From Leptospira sp. WS92.C1 (GTDB lineage Bacteria; Spirochaetota; Leptospiria; Leptospirales; Leptospiraceae), in contig NZ_CP162130.1 of assembly GCF_040833975.1 (NCBI RefSeq), forward strand, positions 620,001 through 684,000: DNA of 64,000 nucleotides. The letters run 5' to 3'. The translations under genes were made by a program, and so were the position numbers. The notes beneath the pieces were generated by a model. The model worked only from the letters and a program-made list of their open reading frames with translations, made no database searches and was not told where the DNA came from. Of the stretch, positions 52,727 to 62,065 are shown one piece after another. How positions within the stretch are numbered: position 1 is the stretch's first letter; each line of letters starts with the position of its first letter.

Positions 52727-53114
52727 TCAAAGTGATCCATTTGTTAAGCGGATTTTCCAAACTCGAGAGTATGTCAGTGCTACTGAGTAAATGACTTGTG
52801 AATCAAGAAAAAGGAGCAAGGATAAAGGAACGTGCGCAAACCACAGAATCGAATTGAGGAACTTTTTGACGACCGAATCAAAGGTAAAACCTAAAAAGAC
52901 CGATCGGTAAGCAAGGACTGTTAAGGCAGCTAACAAAATCACTTATAGAACAAGCGATGTATAGAGAGATGACGTATCACCCTCGATATTTGGATATGAG
53001 AAAAACGCTTCTTCCGACAATGACTCAGGCCATTCTCGAAATGGAAAGAGTATCAAAAAGCTCAAAGTAGATTTTGGTTCAATTTGCTTAAAAGATTTGG
53101 AAGGAAAGGTAACG
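52727..53114 (-). pseudogene. Remnant of a multi-pass membrane protein, cut by the IS256 element
   Basis: Reading leftward from the IS edge, PFREWPESLSEEAFFSYPNI runs into an in-frame TAA at about 52945, followed in the same frame by VILLAALTVLAYRSVFLGFT and ILWFAHVPLSLLLFLDSQVI, ending with TNGSL. This is the C-terminal part of a membrane protein with one stop codon. The 5' part is not seen beyond the IS in a matching form. Confidence 0.5.
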
Positions 53115-53122
53115 ATTTTTTC
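53115..53122. repeat. Left target-site duplication of the IS256 element
   Basis: ATTTTTTC directly abuts the left end. The identical eight bases follow the right end at 54489-54496. Confidence 0.85.
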
Positions 53123-54488
53123 GATAGTGTCCGTAAAGTTTCGCACAAATGAGAACTTGAGAAGAGCTCACCTCAGTCGATCAAGCCATGATCTTTAAAG
53201 TTTTTAACTCTTTTAACTTCTCCATGTCAACATACTTTTTTGTTCCCCACTTAGTTGATGCAACATGCCTGAGGCGAGCAGTGGCTAACATGAGAGCGGA
53301 CTTCCCATCAGGAAAGGCTCCTACGACCTTTGTTCTTCTCTTGATCTCTTTGATGATTCTTTCTAATGGATTGTTGGTTCGGATCTTTCTCCAATGCTCG
53401 GAAGGAAAATCCATATAAGAGAGAGTTTCTTCGATTCCATCGGAGATGACTTTAGCTGCTTCCTTCAATTTCATTTCAGTCAAGCGCTCGGCGACAAAGT
53501 TGGCTTTCTTCAAAGCTTCTTCTTTGTTTTCCTGAGCATGAATCGCTTTCAACATTTGTGAAATCACTTTAAAGGAACTTCTTGGAGCCTTTCCAAATAC
53601 ATTCCTGTAGAAATGAACGATACACCTCTGCCATTTCGATTCTGGAAAGAAGTAAGGAATCGATTCCACTAAGCCTAAACATTTGTCTGAGATAATTAAG
53701 TTCACTCCTCTGAGTCCCCGGTCCTTAAGATGTTTTAGGAACGCTTGCCAACTCTCTTTGTCTTCTCTGGCTCCTTCCATCGAACCAAGAACTTCTCTGT
53801 AACCTTCTGAATTAACCCCTATGGCTACGAGAATCGCTACGTTACGAACTTCTCCACCCCAAGACTTCTTCAAGTAAAGTCCGTCCAGGTAAACGTAAGG
53901 ATATTCGTCAGTAAGCGGACGGATTCTCCATTCGTCGATTTGAACAAAAACTTTTTGGTTGAGTTTGCTGATCGTTGAAGGTGAGACCTTGGTTCCCCAG
54001 AGGCTTTCGGTAATGTCCTCGACTCTCCGAACTGAAACTCCCGCGAGATACATCTCCATGAGAGCTTCTTCTACCGAACTCTCCCGTCGCTTGTATCGAT
54101 CGATGATCGCCGACTCAAACGGAATTGTTCTTAGTTTGGGAACTTTTAACTTTACTTTTCCCGCTTTTGTTTCGAAGTTTCTATTATACGAACCCGCTCT
54201 TGTATCTACTCGATCCGGGCTTCTCTCATACCTCGAGGCTTTGCAGAGTTTATCCGCTTCCTCATCTAAGAGAGCGTTCAGCGTTTCTTCCACTGAACCT
54301 CTTACGAGTTCGCTCAAGTCTTTCTTGAGCTGCGTCTCATCCACTTGGATTACTTTCAAGTGTGCTTTTTCTTCTTCTGCCCTCATTGGGGGGTTCTCCT
54401 TTTTCTTGAATTTGCTCATTACAAACTCAATCGGCAAGGAGAGCCTTCTCTTTGATTCTTAAATGTGCGAAAGATTGAGGACGTTATC
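53123..54488 (-). mobile_element. Complete IS256-family insertion sequence
   Basis: A 1366-base element bounded by imperfect terminal inverted repeats (left GATAGTGTCC...TTTCGCACA, right TGTGCGAAA...GGACGTTATC; about 19 of 26 positions match). The 8-bp direct repeat ATTTTTTC on both sides is the target duplication, as expected for IS256 (8-9 bp). The single transposase gene is intact, so the element could still be mobile. Confidence 0.9.
53181..54437 (-). CDS. IS256-family (mutator type) transposase
   Basis: A 418-residue transposase. The DDE-type signs are YVYLDGLYLKKSWGGEVRNV (first Asp), NLIISDKCLGLVESIPYFFP (second Asp, in place of the common SDGHxGL) and RTNNPLERIIKEIKRRTKVV (Glu). The CIVHFYRNVF segment is also standard. 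The frame starts with TTG at 54437. An ATG at 54419 (MSKFKKKENPP) and another at 54386 (MRAEEEKA) are alternatives, so the exact start is uncertain. It appears intact. Confidence 0.93.
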   Translation of the reverse strand: MPIEFVMSKFKKKENPPMRAEEEKAHLKVIQVDETQLKKDLSELVRGSVEETLNALLDEEADKLCKASRYERSPDRVDTRAGSYNRNFETKAGKVKLKVPKLRTIPFESAIIDRYKRRESSVEEALMEMYLAGVSVRRVEDITESLWGTKVSPSTISKLNQKVFVQIDEWRIRPLTDEYPYVYLDGLYLKKSWGGEVRNVAILVAIGVNSEGYREVLGSMEGAREDKESWQAFLKHLKDRGLRGVNLIISDKCLGLVESIPYFFPESKWQRCIVHFYRNVFGKAPRSSFKVISQMLKAIHAQENKEEALKKANFVAERLTEMKLKEAAKVISDGIEETLSYMDFPSEHWRKIRTNNPLERIIKEIKRRTKVVGAFPDGKSALMLATARLRHVASTKWGTKKYVDMEKLKELKTLKIMA

Positions 54489-55058
54489 ATTTTTTCAGAT
54501 GGTGAATCTTTGGGAGTTCAAGAGCTCCTTCTTTAAGTCTTTTCTCTTCTATAAAATTTAAAATATCATCCAGAATGATTTCTATTGCCAAATTTGGTAA
54601 TAGAAACAATGTGATTTAATCTTAATATATAAATGTATGTTCCGGTTCAAAAATAAAATCATTTTTTTACAACAGCGTGAGCGATCATTATGTTGCGATC
54701 CATAGAAAGCGACATTGAGTTAGCAAAAATACTGCGATGCAACATCTACTTTAGAAAATCATTCCATTCTGAAAATGTAAAATAGTGCGTTGCAGATTGT
54801 AGCACTGTATTTCGACTCATAGGAAGAAATACTGAGTTAGAGCGTGACCCGCGCTAATAACTGAAACATGTCGTCTCTAAAACTCAAATCGTCGCTGCCT
54901 GTTGTCGCGACGTTGTGGAGCACTCCGCGGGGCACGCCCAAGAAATGCGTCGTCCTATGCTGCTTTCATTCCGAAAGCTTAAAAGGAGCGTCGGATATTC
55001 GGACTTTGCAAGAAATTTCAGCGAGAGTCATAAAACTTTTTTTCAACTCTTCGCTCAT
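54489..55058. other. Gene-free stretch right of the IS256 element
   Basis: The first part, reading leftward, contains IEIILDDILNFIEEKRLKEG and LELPKIHHLKK, a protein-like remnant directly adjoining the IS that may come from a regulator. Next, GCGATCCATAGAAAGCGACA (about 54695) is a copy of the CCATAGAGAGCG repeat. A rightward frame at 54868-55176 runs opposite to the aquaporin gene and is rejected. Confidence 0.4.
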
Positions 55059-55775
55059 TCACATCCATCCCAACAAAAAACCCGCTAAGGCAGCGCCGCT
55101 CAAAGGTGCGACGATCGGAAGCCATGCATATTTCCAATTGGAAGGACCCTTTCCCACGATCGGTAAAAGAAAATGAGCCAGCCTCGGACCGAGATCTCTC
55201 GCTGGATTGATCGCATATCCGGTCGTACCTCCCATGGAAAGACCGATGCTCCAGACAAGAATTCCTATTAAAAAGGCTCCGAAATGAGTCCCAAGTCCTT
55301 GCATCGTCGGAGAAAAAATGCAAATGATTCCGAGAATGAGCAAAAACGTTCCTAAGAATTCGCTAAAAAAATTGGAAGCAGTGTGAGAGATCGCAGGTTC
55401 GGTGGAGAAGACCGCGAGAATCTTTCCCGGATCCTTTGTTTCTTTCCAATGCGGAAGATAGTGTAGGTAGTTGAAAACCGCTCCGAAAAATGCTCCCGCG
55501 ATTTGTGCGGGAATGTAGATTGCGAGTTTAGAATAATCCCCCGACTTGATCGCAAATGCAAGAGTGACCGCCGGATTGAGATGAGCGTCGGAACTCCCGA
55601 ACGCATTGGAGGTAAAAATTCCCAACATCACCGCAAAGGCCCAGCCTGCAGTGATCACCATCCATCCTGCGTTTTTGGATTTGCTGTGTTCCAATAAAAC
55701 CCCTGCGACGACTCCGTTTCCTAAAAGAATCAAAACCAGCGTTCCTAAAAATTCTCCAAAAAATGGTGATATCAT
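55059..55775 (-). CDS. glpF: Aquaglyceroporin (glycerol facilitator)
   Basis: A 238-residue major intrinsic protein with six membrane helices and two pore-lining NPA boxes: HLNPAVTLAF (Asn67) and YAINPARDLGPRL (Asn190). The Asp in NPARDLGPR marks the glycerol-conducting branch. It would admit glycerol, and perhaps water or small polyols, across the inner membrane. No glpK or glpD neighbour is present. ATG start; it is divergent from fliD. Confidence 0.93.
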   Translation of the reverse strand: MISPFFGEFLGTLVLILLGNGVVAGVLLEHSKSKNAGWMVITAGWAFAVMLGIFTSNAFGSSDAHLNPAVTLAFAIKSGDYSKLAIYIPAQIAGAFFGAVFNYLHYLPHWKETKDPGKILAVFSTEPAISHTASNFFSEFLGTFLLILGIICIFSPTMQGLGTHFGAFLIGILVWSIGLSMGGTTGYAINPARDLGPRLAHFLLPIVGKGPSNWKYAWLPIVAPLSGAALAGFLLGWM

Positions 55776-55844
55776 TTCTCCCCCTACGGAAAACGAGACT
55801 AAAATCCACGGAATTCTAAGATCGGCAATCGGTTTTTGGAACCA

Positions 55845-55881
<37 letters not shown>

Positions 55882-55908
55882 TACCGATTAAGAATGTAGG
55901 AGAACAAT

Positions 55909-57831
55909 ATGCCCGCATTTACGATTCCCGGACTGAGCTCCGGACAGGACACCAATTTGATCGTAAAAAAACTGGTGGAATTGGAAGCAAAACCGATCCG
56001 CCGGCTTGAGCAGCAGAATTCGTTTAACAAGGCTCAGGTGAAAGCCTGGAACGATCTCAAAATCGTTACGACCGATTTACAAAATAAAACCAGAGCACTC
56101 ATATCATTTACCGCGCCCTTTGCAATGAAGAATATCGTCTCCGAGCCGGAAGGTGTGGTGAGCGGGGACGCGTCCCGTTCCGCGAGCGCTGGAAAACGAA
56201 AGATCGAAGTCAAAGAACTCGCGACCTTTCATCAAATTTCCGGAGAAAAAACGGATGCAAATAAACAGATTCCTTCCGGAAGTTTTAAAATCTTTTCGGG
56301 AGATTCCGAAAAGGAAATCGAATTTTCGGGTGGAACCGTTCGAGATCTTGCGGCGGCGATCAAGATTTCCGCGGCTGGGCTCGTCAACACCGGACTCGTA
56401 AAAGTGGACGGAGACAATTACGTTTTCACCCTGACCTCTGGATTGTCCGGAAAGGATCGCAAGCTTAAATTTGAAGATTCGAATGGGGTTCTTCAGGCTT
56501 CCGGTCTTGTCGGCGCGACCGAACCGGCGGATCCTCCTAAGGTAATTAATTTATTTCCATTGATGGATCAGATCGCGGTGTTTCAATCCGAAAAATACGG
56601 AACTCCTGCGGATTCCAAACCGTTTCTCAAAGAGGAAAACGGAAAAAAATGGATGGAAGTCATTGCATCCGGTTCTTTTCAGTTCGGAATTCCGACCACA
56701 GAACTAAAAAAGAATACAAGAATCGAACTCATCACTTCCGCTGTTTTTGCTCCCGAAGACAAACTCGAATTAGGAATTCTTTATAAAGAAAACGATAAGG
56801 AAAAGATGATCTTCGAAACCGCTTCCAAACAGGAAGGAAAGATCGTCCTCAGTCTGAAAAATTTTCCTTCGGGGCAAAAAGCACACAAGATTCTATTTGC
56901 AAACTCGAGCGGAAAAACGGTCGCGCTGGACTCGTTTCATCTTGTCATTCCAGGAGAATTTAGAGGAGCAAAACCTTTCAAAGAAATCGCCGAAGCAAAA
57001 GACGCCGTTTTTCTCGTGGATGGGATCGAAGTCAAGCGCCCAAAAAACGAAGGACTTACGGACGTCCTCGACGGGGTTTCGCTCAATCTTCACAAAAAAA
57101 CGGAAGGTCCGGTCAGCATCGATATCAAAACGGATTCGGACAAGGGTCTTGAGATGATCAAGGAATTTGTCGCGGCCTATAACACAGTATTAAAGTTTTC
57201 TAAAGAATCGAGCGCCGTGGATAAAAACGCCAAAGTAAACGACGGAAAAGAGGACGGCGGAGAGATCGGACAAACCTATTGGGAAGGAAAAACGAAAACC
57301 GGTCTTTTATCAGGAGAACATACGGTTCTTCGTTTGATCGCGGGTATGAAAACCGTTGCGAGTTCCTCATATCCGGTTACGGGTGAAAATCCGGTTAGAA
57401 TGTTAAGCGACATCGGAATCAGCACCGGAAAGGTGGGAAGTAAATGGGACGATATCCAGGACGGCTTTCTCGTTCTCGACGAAGAAAAACTAAAAACCAA
57501 ACTCGCTGAAAATCCGGACAATGTTCGTAATCTTTTTGCAATCGATACAAATTCGGACGCGAGAATGGATACCGGAGTCGCTGTCGATCTTTTGGAGCAC
57601 GTAAAACCTTACACGCAGTATGCGGGCGGACTCGTATCCGGAAAGGTAAAAATGCTCGAAGAGCAGGTAACGGATAATAATAAGAAAATTAAAGAATTTG
57701 AAAGTCATCTCGTAAGTTACGAGAAAAAACTGAAATCCAAATTCCTCTATATGGAACAGGGAGTCGGTAAGAATAAAGCGGTGGGCGCTTATTTGAACAA
57801 TAACCTCAGAGGCGCCGGCAGAAATGAGTGA
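55909..57831 (+). CDS. fliD: Flagellar hook-associated protein 2 (filament cap)
   Basis: A 640-residue FliD, the cap under which flagellin subunits assemble at the tip of the periplasmic flagella. The N-terminal FTIPGLSSGQDTNLIVKKLV and RLEQQNSFNKAQVKAWNDLK (coiled-coil D0 region), a long middle part, and the C-terminal HVKPYTQYAGGLVSGKVKML with a final coiled coil are all family-typical. Spirochaetal FliD is longer than the enteric protein. ATG after GGAGAACAAT. A second gene follows 18 bases later, so the two form an operon. Confidence 0.93.
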   Translation: MPAFTIPGLSSGQDTNLIVKKLVELEAKPIRRLEQQNSFNKAQVKAWNDLKIVTTDLQNKTRALISFTAPFAMKNIVSEPEGVVSGDASRSASAGKRKIEVKELATFHQISGEKTDANKQIPSGSFKIFSGDSEKEIEFSGGTVRDLAAAIKISAAGLVNTGLVKVDGDNYVFTLTSGLSGKDRKLKFEDSNGVLQASGLVGATEPADPPKVINLFPLMDQIAVFQSEKYGTPADSKPFLKEENGKKWMEVIASGSFQFGIPTTELKKNTRIELITSAVFAPEDKLELGILYKENDKEKMIFETASKQEGKIVLSLKNFPSGQKAHKILFANSSGKTVALDSFHLVIPGEFRGAKPFKEIAEAKDAVFLVDGIEVKRPKNEGLTDVLDGVSLNLHKKTEGPVSIDIKTDSDKGLEMIKEFVAAYNTVLKFSKESSAVDKNAKVNDGKEDGGEIGQTYWEGKTKTGLLSGEHTVLRLIAGMKTVASSSYPVTGENPVRMLSDIGISTGKVGSKWDDIQDGFLVLDEEKLKTKLAENPDNVRNLFAIDTNSDARMDTGVAVDLLEHVKPYTQYAGGLVSGKVKMLEEQVTDNNKKIKEFESHLVSYEKKLKSKFLYMEQGVGKNKAVGAYLNNNLRGAGRNE

Positions 57832-57849
57832 TTTAAGCAGGAGAGTAAA

Positions 57850-58806
57850 ATGGAAATTTATATCAACGAGCATCTCTTAGACAGTTCTCTTGAAAACGAA
57901 AAAAAATTAGGAGAGGTTTTCGGAGAGATCACCAAATGGGTCGAAGCCAAAGGAAAATATCTACTCGGTTGTACCGTGGACGGAATCGAATTTCAATCCT
58001 CCACGATGCACGATCAAGGAATCGAAACCACGCATAAGATGGAATTTTTTGTCGGAGAGGAAATGGATTTTTTGGTTTCCACTTTGAACGAGCTGGATCT
58101 TTACGTGGATAAAGTCGGTTCCACTCTTTTCGGAAGAGATTCTCTCACCGAAAAGGAATCCAAAGAATTATCGGACGGAGCAAAATGGATTCAATCCGTT
58201 TTAAATTCCGCCTCTAATTTGCTTCATCTCAAACTTGATCAAATCAAGCCGATGGGAACGGGAAACACGGTGGCACAAATCGTCGCCGATATATCCGCAA
58301 ACAGTTCCGGATTGGACAACACGGATACGATCGAAACATTTTTGGAAAATCTGAGAGATCTAAAACTTTTTATCATGGATCTGATCGCAAGAACGCAGGT
58401 ATTGGATTTGGATCTGCCTACTCTAAAAGAAATTTTGAATACGTTTATCGGAAACATAGGCGGTCTTAAGGAAAGTTTTGTAAAGGTAAACGAAGCGTAT
58501 CAGTCCGGAAAAGACGAAGTCGCAACCGAACTTTTAACACAGTCGATCTCCCAGATCAACGTGTTGTTGACTTCGTTTATCACTTTAAAATTGAGAAAGC
58601 CGGATCTGGATCTTTCTCAGGTTGTGATCGAAGGAATCGGATTTGAGGAAAAAACGGGAGAATTGAACGAAATTCTCGCGTCGATCGCAGTGGCTCTGGA
58701 AGAGAAGGACATCATCCGCGCCGGAGATTCGATAGAATACGAACTTCCCGGAGCTCTGGATGAATTTTTGCCTTTCTTGCAATCGATTCGGGAAAAAATT
58801 TCCTAA
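57850..58806 (+). CDS. Unrecognised protein encoded directly after fliD
   Basis: A 318-residue soluble protein, all-helical by appearance, acidic, with no signal or membrane segment. It starts MEIYINEHLLDSSLENEKKL, and its middle and C-terminal portions (LRDLKLFIMDLIARTQVLDL; LTQSISQINVLLTSFITLKL) have amphipathic helices. ATG follows AGGAG. By position it may be a chaperone or cofactor for FliD, comparable in location to FliS after fliD elsewhere, but its size and sequence are different, so this is only inference. Confidence 0.7.
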   Translation: MEIYINEHLLDSSLENEKKLGEVFGEITKWVEAKGKYLLGCTVDGIEFQSSTMHDQGIETTHKMEFFVGEEMDFLVSTLNELDLYVDKVGSTLFGRDSLTEKESKELSDGAKWIQSVLNSASNLLHLKLDQIKPMGTGNTVAQIVADISANSSGLDNTDTIETFLENLRDLKLFIMDLIARTQVLDLDLPTLKEILNTFIGNIGGLKESFVKVNEAYQSGKDEVATELLTQSISQINVLLTSFITLKLRKPDLDLSQVVIEGIGFEEKTGELNEILASIAVALEEKDIIRAGDSIEYELPGALDEFLPFLQSIREKIS

Positions 58807-58810
58807 AACG

Positions 58811-58840
58811 CGACCCATAGAGAGCGTTTTAGCCAACGAG
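58811..58840. repeat. CGACCCATAGAGAGCG repeat after the fliD operon
   Basis: A further copy of the CCATAGAGAGCG family just behind the last codon of the fliD operon, at 58811-58826, followed by TTTTAGCCAACGAGCAAG. Other copies lie near 9770, 13605 and 54699. Confidence 0.5.
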
Positions 58841-58949
58841 CAAGAAATCATGAATGCCAGGGGCGGTTTTGCGTCGTGAATGGCTCTTGATGCAGTTAAT
58901 AAATCAAATAAAAGTAATATTATAGCATTGTGATTTATTTATGTATTAT

Positions 58950-59350
58950 CTAAAAGAGATCGTGCGAATCCGGTTTTTGGTTTTGCTGTAATCGACAAAA
59001 TAAGATCTGACTCTCTTTTCAAGTTCAGTAAGAGGTGTACGCGTTGTCGAGATACTTTTCATAGCTATTTTTTGGGTGTCAAAGAAAGTATCCATCGGGG
59101 TTTTGCCAAAACAATACTGATCTTGATGAGTTCGTTCGTTGTTATACGAGATCTACTGATCCAAATTTTTTTGCAAATCTTCAATCGAGTTGTATGTCTT
59201 TTTCCTAAAAGTAACCGCATAGAATTTATCTTCAATGTTTTTGTAAAATCTTTTATAAAAACATTGGAAATTATTTTTTTACTCTTTTTGCCGATGTAAT
59301 CACTATGATGTTTTTGTTTTTGAATCCAAGAAATCAAGTCTTCCTAAATT
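58950..59350 (-). pseudogene. Remnant of IS481-like transposase, left of the ankyrin gene
   Basis: Translated leftward, with one in-frame stop and frameshifts, this reads FYKNIEDKFYAVTFRKKTYN, then ISYNNERTHQDQYCFGKTPM and MDTFFDTQKIAMKSISTTRT. The YNNERTHQ...GKTPM..F pattern is the C-terminus of IS481/IS3-type transposases. Only the 3' part is left, and no terminal repeats are found. The upstream end overlaps the first codons of the ankyrin-repeat gene. Confidence 0.7.
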
Positions 59351-61734
59351 TTTTCAAATCTCAAATCCTCTGGATTTTTATCGTTTTGTCTTTTATGAAT
59401 CCCTTGTTTGGGACATCCATTTCTTCTGCAGACCGCAAATTACTTTCAGCCGCGATCAACGGAAATCTACGATTGGCAAAAGCGGCGCTGGATCAAGGAG
59501 CCTCTGTCAACGCACGAGACCCAAGACAGTATTTCTTAGGCGAAACTCCTTTGCACAAGGTGGTTTTAAATAACGACGTTTCTTTTTTACGATTTCTTCT
59601 GAGTCGCGGTGCGGATCCAAATCTAAGCGATGATCGCGGAGAAACTCCGTTGATCACCGCGGTTTATGGTCTGAGTTTGGAATCGTTATCGGTACTGATT
59701 CAAGCAAAGGCGGATCTCAATGCGGAAACCAAATCCGGACTCAACGCTGCAATCGTCGCTAGCGATCTTTGTTCTCTGCCCACATTAAAGATATTAAAAA
59801 AAGCAGGAATCAATTTCAATCGACGAACTCAAAAAGGACTCTTTGCTATGTTTACGGCTGTTAGGCGATGCAATTCTAAATTGATACAATACTTAATCGA
59901 TGCAGGAGCTTCGATCCATTCCGCAACAAACACCGGGATGACCCCGCTTATGTACGCCCTAAAGCGAGGCAATTTAGAGATCGTCCCTTTTTTATTAGAA
60001 CAAGGCTCATCCGTTCAGGCTCAAGATCAATCTGGGAATGACGCAATGTATTATTTGATTCGTTTTAGTTGGAGGGATACAACAACGATTCGAAACATTG
60101 CAATCCAATTCATAGAAAAGGGGAGTCCTCCTAATCGAGAATATCAAGACGGAACAACGCCTCTTTTTTTATTATTAAAAAAAGACTTTCTCGACCAATA
60201 CGACAATTTCGTTAGATATTGTAAAACACATAAAATCAGGGGGGATATACCGAATCGATTTGGACTGACTCCCGCTCGATACTTTCAATTTCTGCAAGAA
60301 TTAAAAAATGAGACAGAAATAGGGAGTGCAATAGGAATAGATGAAATTAAAAAATATGAACAAAAATTACTTCAAATCAATCAAAAAGATCCTAGTATTG
60401 CTTTCTATCTTTTACATTTGGGTTTGTGGGATTGGATGGATTCCGAAAGCACGATTCAAATCATCCTGGAATCTTTTCTTCGTTTATCAAAATTTCCGGC
60501 TTTAGGATGGATGGAAAACAATCTTTGGTATAATGTTCTTGTTCAATTTCCCGAAAATCTCAGTCTCAAAACTCTTTTATCAGAAAAGTTTTCGGAACCA
60601 CCCGCTGGGCTTTGGAATTACACGGGAATCGTTCCGTCTCCGGAAGATCCTTTTTCGTCCGAACTCTGGCTTCAATCCGTTGGAAAAGGAAATCATCTTC
60701 AGTGGGGAACCGAACTTGTAAGACCCGATACTGCAATCGGAATGACAATGAGAGATTGTAGACCGGAGATTGCTAGAAGACTTTTATCTAAAAAATCATT
60801 TTGGAAATTAGAAAGTCAGTATGGTTTTTCGGAATATTTTAAACTCATAGAGTGTAAAGACGAGGAAAAAGAAAAGGAATTATTTCAATTGCTCAAATTG
60901 GCGGGCGCGAATCCGGGCAAAGCCGATTGGATTCGAGATAACCGTGGTGGTGGTTGGGGTTCTCCCCTTTGCAGTGTTATCAATGAAATGATCGATTTAT
61001 CGTCTTCCACAAAAGATCAAAGTAAATACGTACGATATCAGAGACGTGCGATGACGTTACTCGAAATGGGCGCAAGCCCCAATTGTTATCTTGACAATAG
61101 GGATGGAGATCTAACCGTTTTGGACGCGGTTCGAAAATACGGATTGAAAGATCTGGAGACATTGCTGATCTCATATGGTGCTCAAGATCAACTCAAACTT
61201 CCCTTAAGAAACGCGATCACTTCAGGAAATCAAAAGCAAATCAAAGATTTAATCGACAAAGGAGCTGTCATCGATTTGAAAGAATTACGCTTAGCGGCAA
61301 AGGATGAAAAAATCCTAAAACTACTCGTAGAAGAATACAATACTTTAGAAAGCTCGTTGATACATGATTCTATCTTTCAAACCGAAAAAAACAGCGATTT
61401 GGATCTTTTACCATTTCTTTTAAAAAGCGGATTTTCTCTGAAAGTGCGTATGCTAACTGATTCTCTAAACGGTTACGCGATGAGACACAGTTGTGCAATT
61501 TCCACGCTTATCACATCCGATAACGTAAAATTAAAATCTTTATTGCAAACCTATGATTTTAAAGAATATTCCTGTCGTGGGTTTCATTACCATGCACAAG
61601 AGGATCCATCAATATACTCTAGAAAAATAGCAGCATACCATTCTTTTAAAAAATATTATGGAGAAAAAATTAAAAATTTAAAGTTAGAAAAAGCATTCCC
61701 CGAGATCAATGAGGAGTCTTATTTATCAAGATGA
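59305..61734 (+). CDS. Large ankyrin-repeat protein, exported
   Basis: An 809-residue protein with a hydrophobic leader (QILWIFIVLSFMNPLFGTS). From residue 50 there are six or more ankyrin repeats (GETPLHKVVLNNDVSFLRFL with RGADPNL; GETPLITAVYGLSLESLSVL; GMTPLMYALKRGNLEIVPFL; GNDAMYYLIRFSW), then a region of weaker repeats, and a further set around 560-700 (RRAMTLLEMGASPNCYLDNR; LRNAITSGNQKQIKDLIDKG). Ankyrin repeats bind proteins. The ATG at 59305 lies in IS481 remnant DNA, so the true start may be further in, near the hydrophobic leader. It stands alone, bracketed by transposase remnants. Confidence 0.85.
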   Translation: MMFLFLNPRNQVFLNFFKSQILWIFIVLSFMNPLFGTSISSADRKLLSAAINGNLRLAKAALDQGASVNARDPRQYFLGETPLHKVVLNNDVSFLRFLLSRGADPNLSDDRGETPLITAVYGLSLESLSVLIQAKADLNAETKSGLNAAIVASDLCSLPTLKILKKAGINFNRRTQKGLFAMFTAVRRCNSKLIQYLIDAGASIHSATNTGMTPLMYALKRGNLEIVPFLLEQGSSVQAQDQSGNDAMYYLIRFSWRDTTTIRNIAIQFIEKGSPPNREYQDGTTPLFLLLKKDFLDQYDNFVRYCKTHKIRGDIPNRFGLTPARYFQFLQELKNETEIGSAIGIDEIKKYEQKLLQINQKDPSIAFYLLHLGLWDWMDSESTIQIILESFLRLSKFPALGWMENNLWYNVLVQFPENLSLKTLLSEKFSEPPAGLWNYTGIVPSPEDPFSSELWLQSVGKGNHLQWGTELVRPDTAIGMTMRDCRPEIARRLLSKKSFWKLESQYGFSEYFKLIECKDEEKEKELFQLLKLAGANPGKADWIRDNRGGGWGSPLCSVINEMIDLSSSTKDQSKYVRYQRRAMTLLEMGASPNCYLDNRDGDLTVLDAVRKYGLKDLETLLISYGAQDQLKLPLRNAITSGNQKQIKDLIDKGAVIDLKELRLAAKDEKILKLLVEEYNTLESSLIHDSIFQTEKNSDLDLLPFLLKSGFSLKVRMLTDSLNGYAMRHSCAISTLITSDNVKLKSLLQTYDFKEYSCRGFHYHAQEDPSIYSRKIAAYHSFKKYYGEKIKNLKLEKAFPEINEESYLSR

Positions 61735-61769
61735 ATTTTATGTTATCGCTTTTAGGAAGAGAGATATAT

Positions 61770-61935
61770 CTCGATTGAAAATTTGTAAAAAAATTTGGAT
61801 CATTGGATCAATTTCTATACCAACGAACGCATCAAGGTAAGTTCTGTTTTGGTAAGGCTCCATTTTATACTTTCCTTGAAACGAAGGAATTCGGTAAGAA
61901 TCAGTATCTCGACAACTTACAGTTTTTGTAATGAA
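61770..61935 (+). pseudogene. Remnant of IS481-like transposase, right of the ankyrin gene
   Basis: Translated rightward with one frameshift, NLDHWINFYTNERIK leads into GKFCFGKAPFYTFLETKEFG and KNQYLDNL. This matches the same region as the remnant left of the ankyrin gene but in the opposite orientation. Only about 55 codons remain. Confidence 0.6.
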
Positions 61936-62065
61936 CTTTCAAGGTCTGTAAGCTATTATTTTAACTACCAAACAATCGCCAGACCTCGCTTGAACTCAAT
62001 ATTGCTCTCTACGGATCGCAATACAATGCTCCAATTGCTTTCGCATTGATGAAATCAAGTCGATA
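61936..62065. other. Intergenic tail between transposase remnant and phosphatase gene
   Basis: No gene and no further recognisable remnant here. Confidence 0.3.

Noticed and set aside
54868..55176. Rightward frame overlapping the aquaporin 3' end
   Set aside because: Shadow of the aquaporin gene plus gap sequence.
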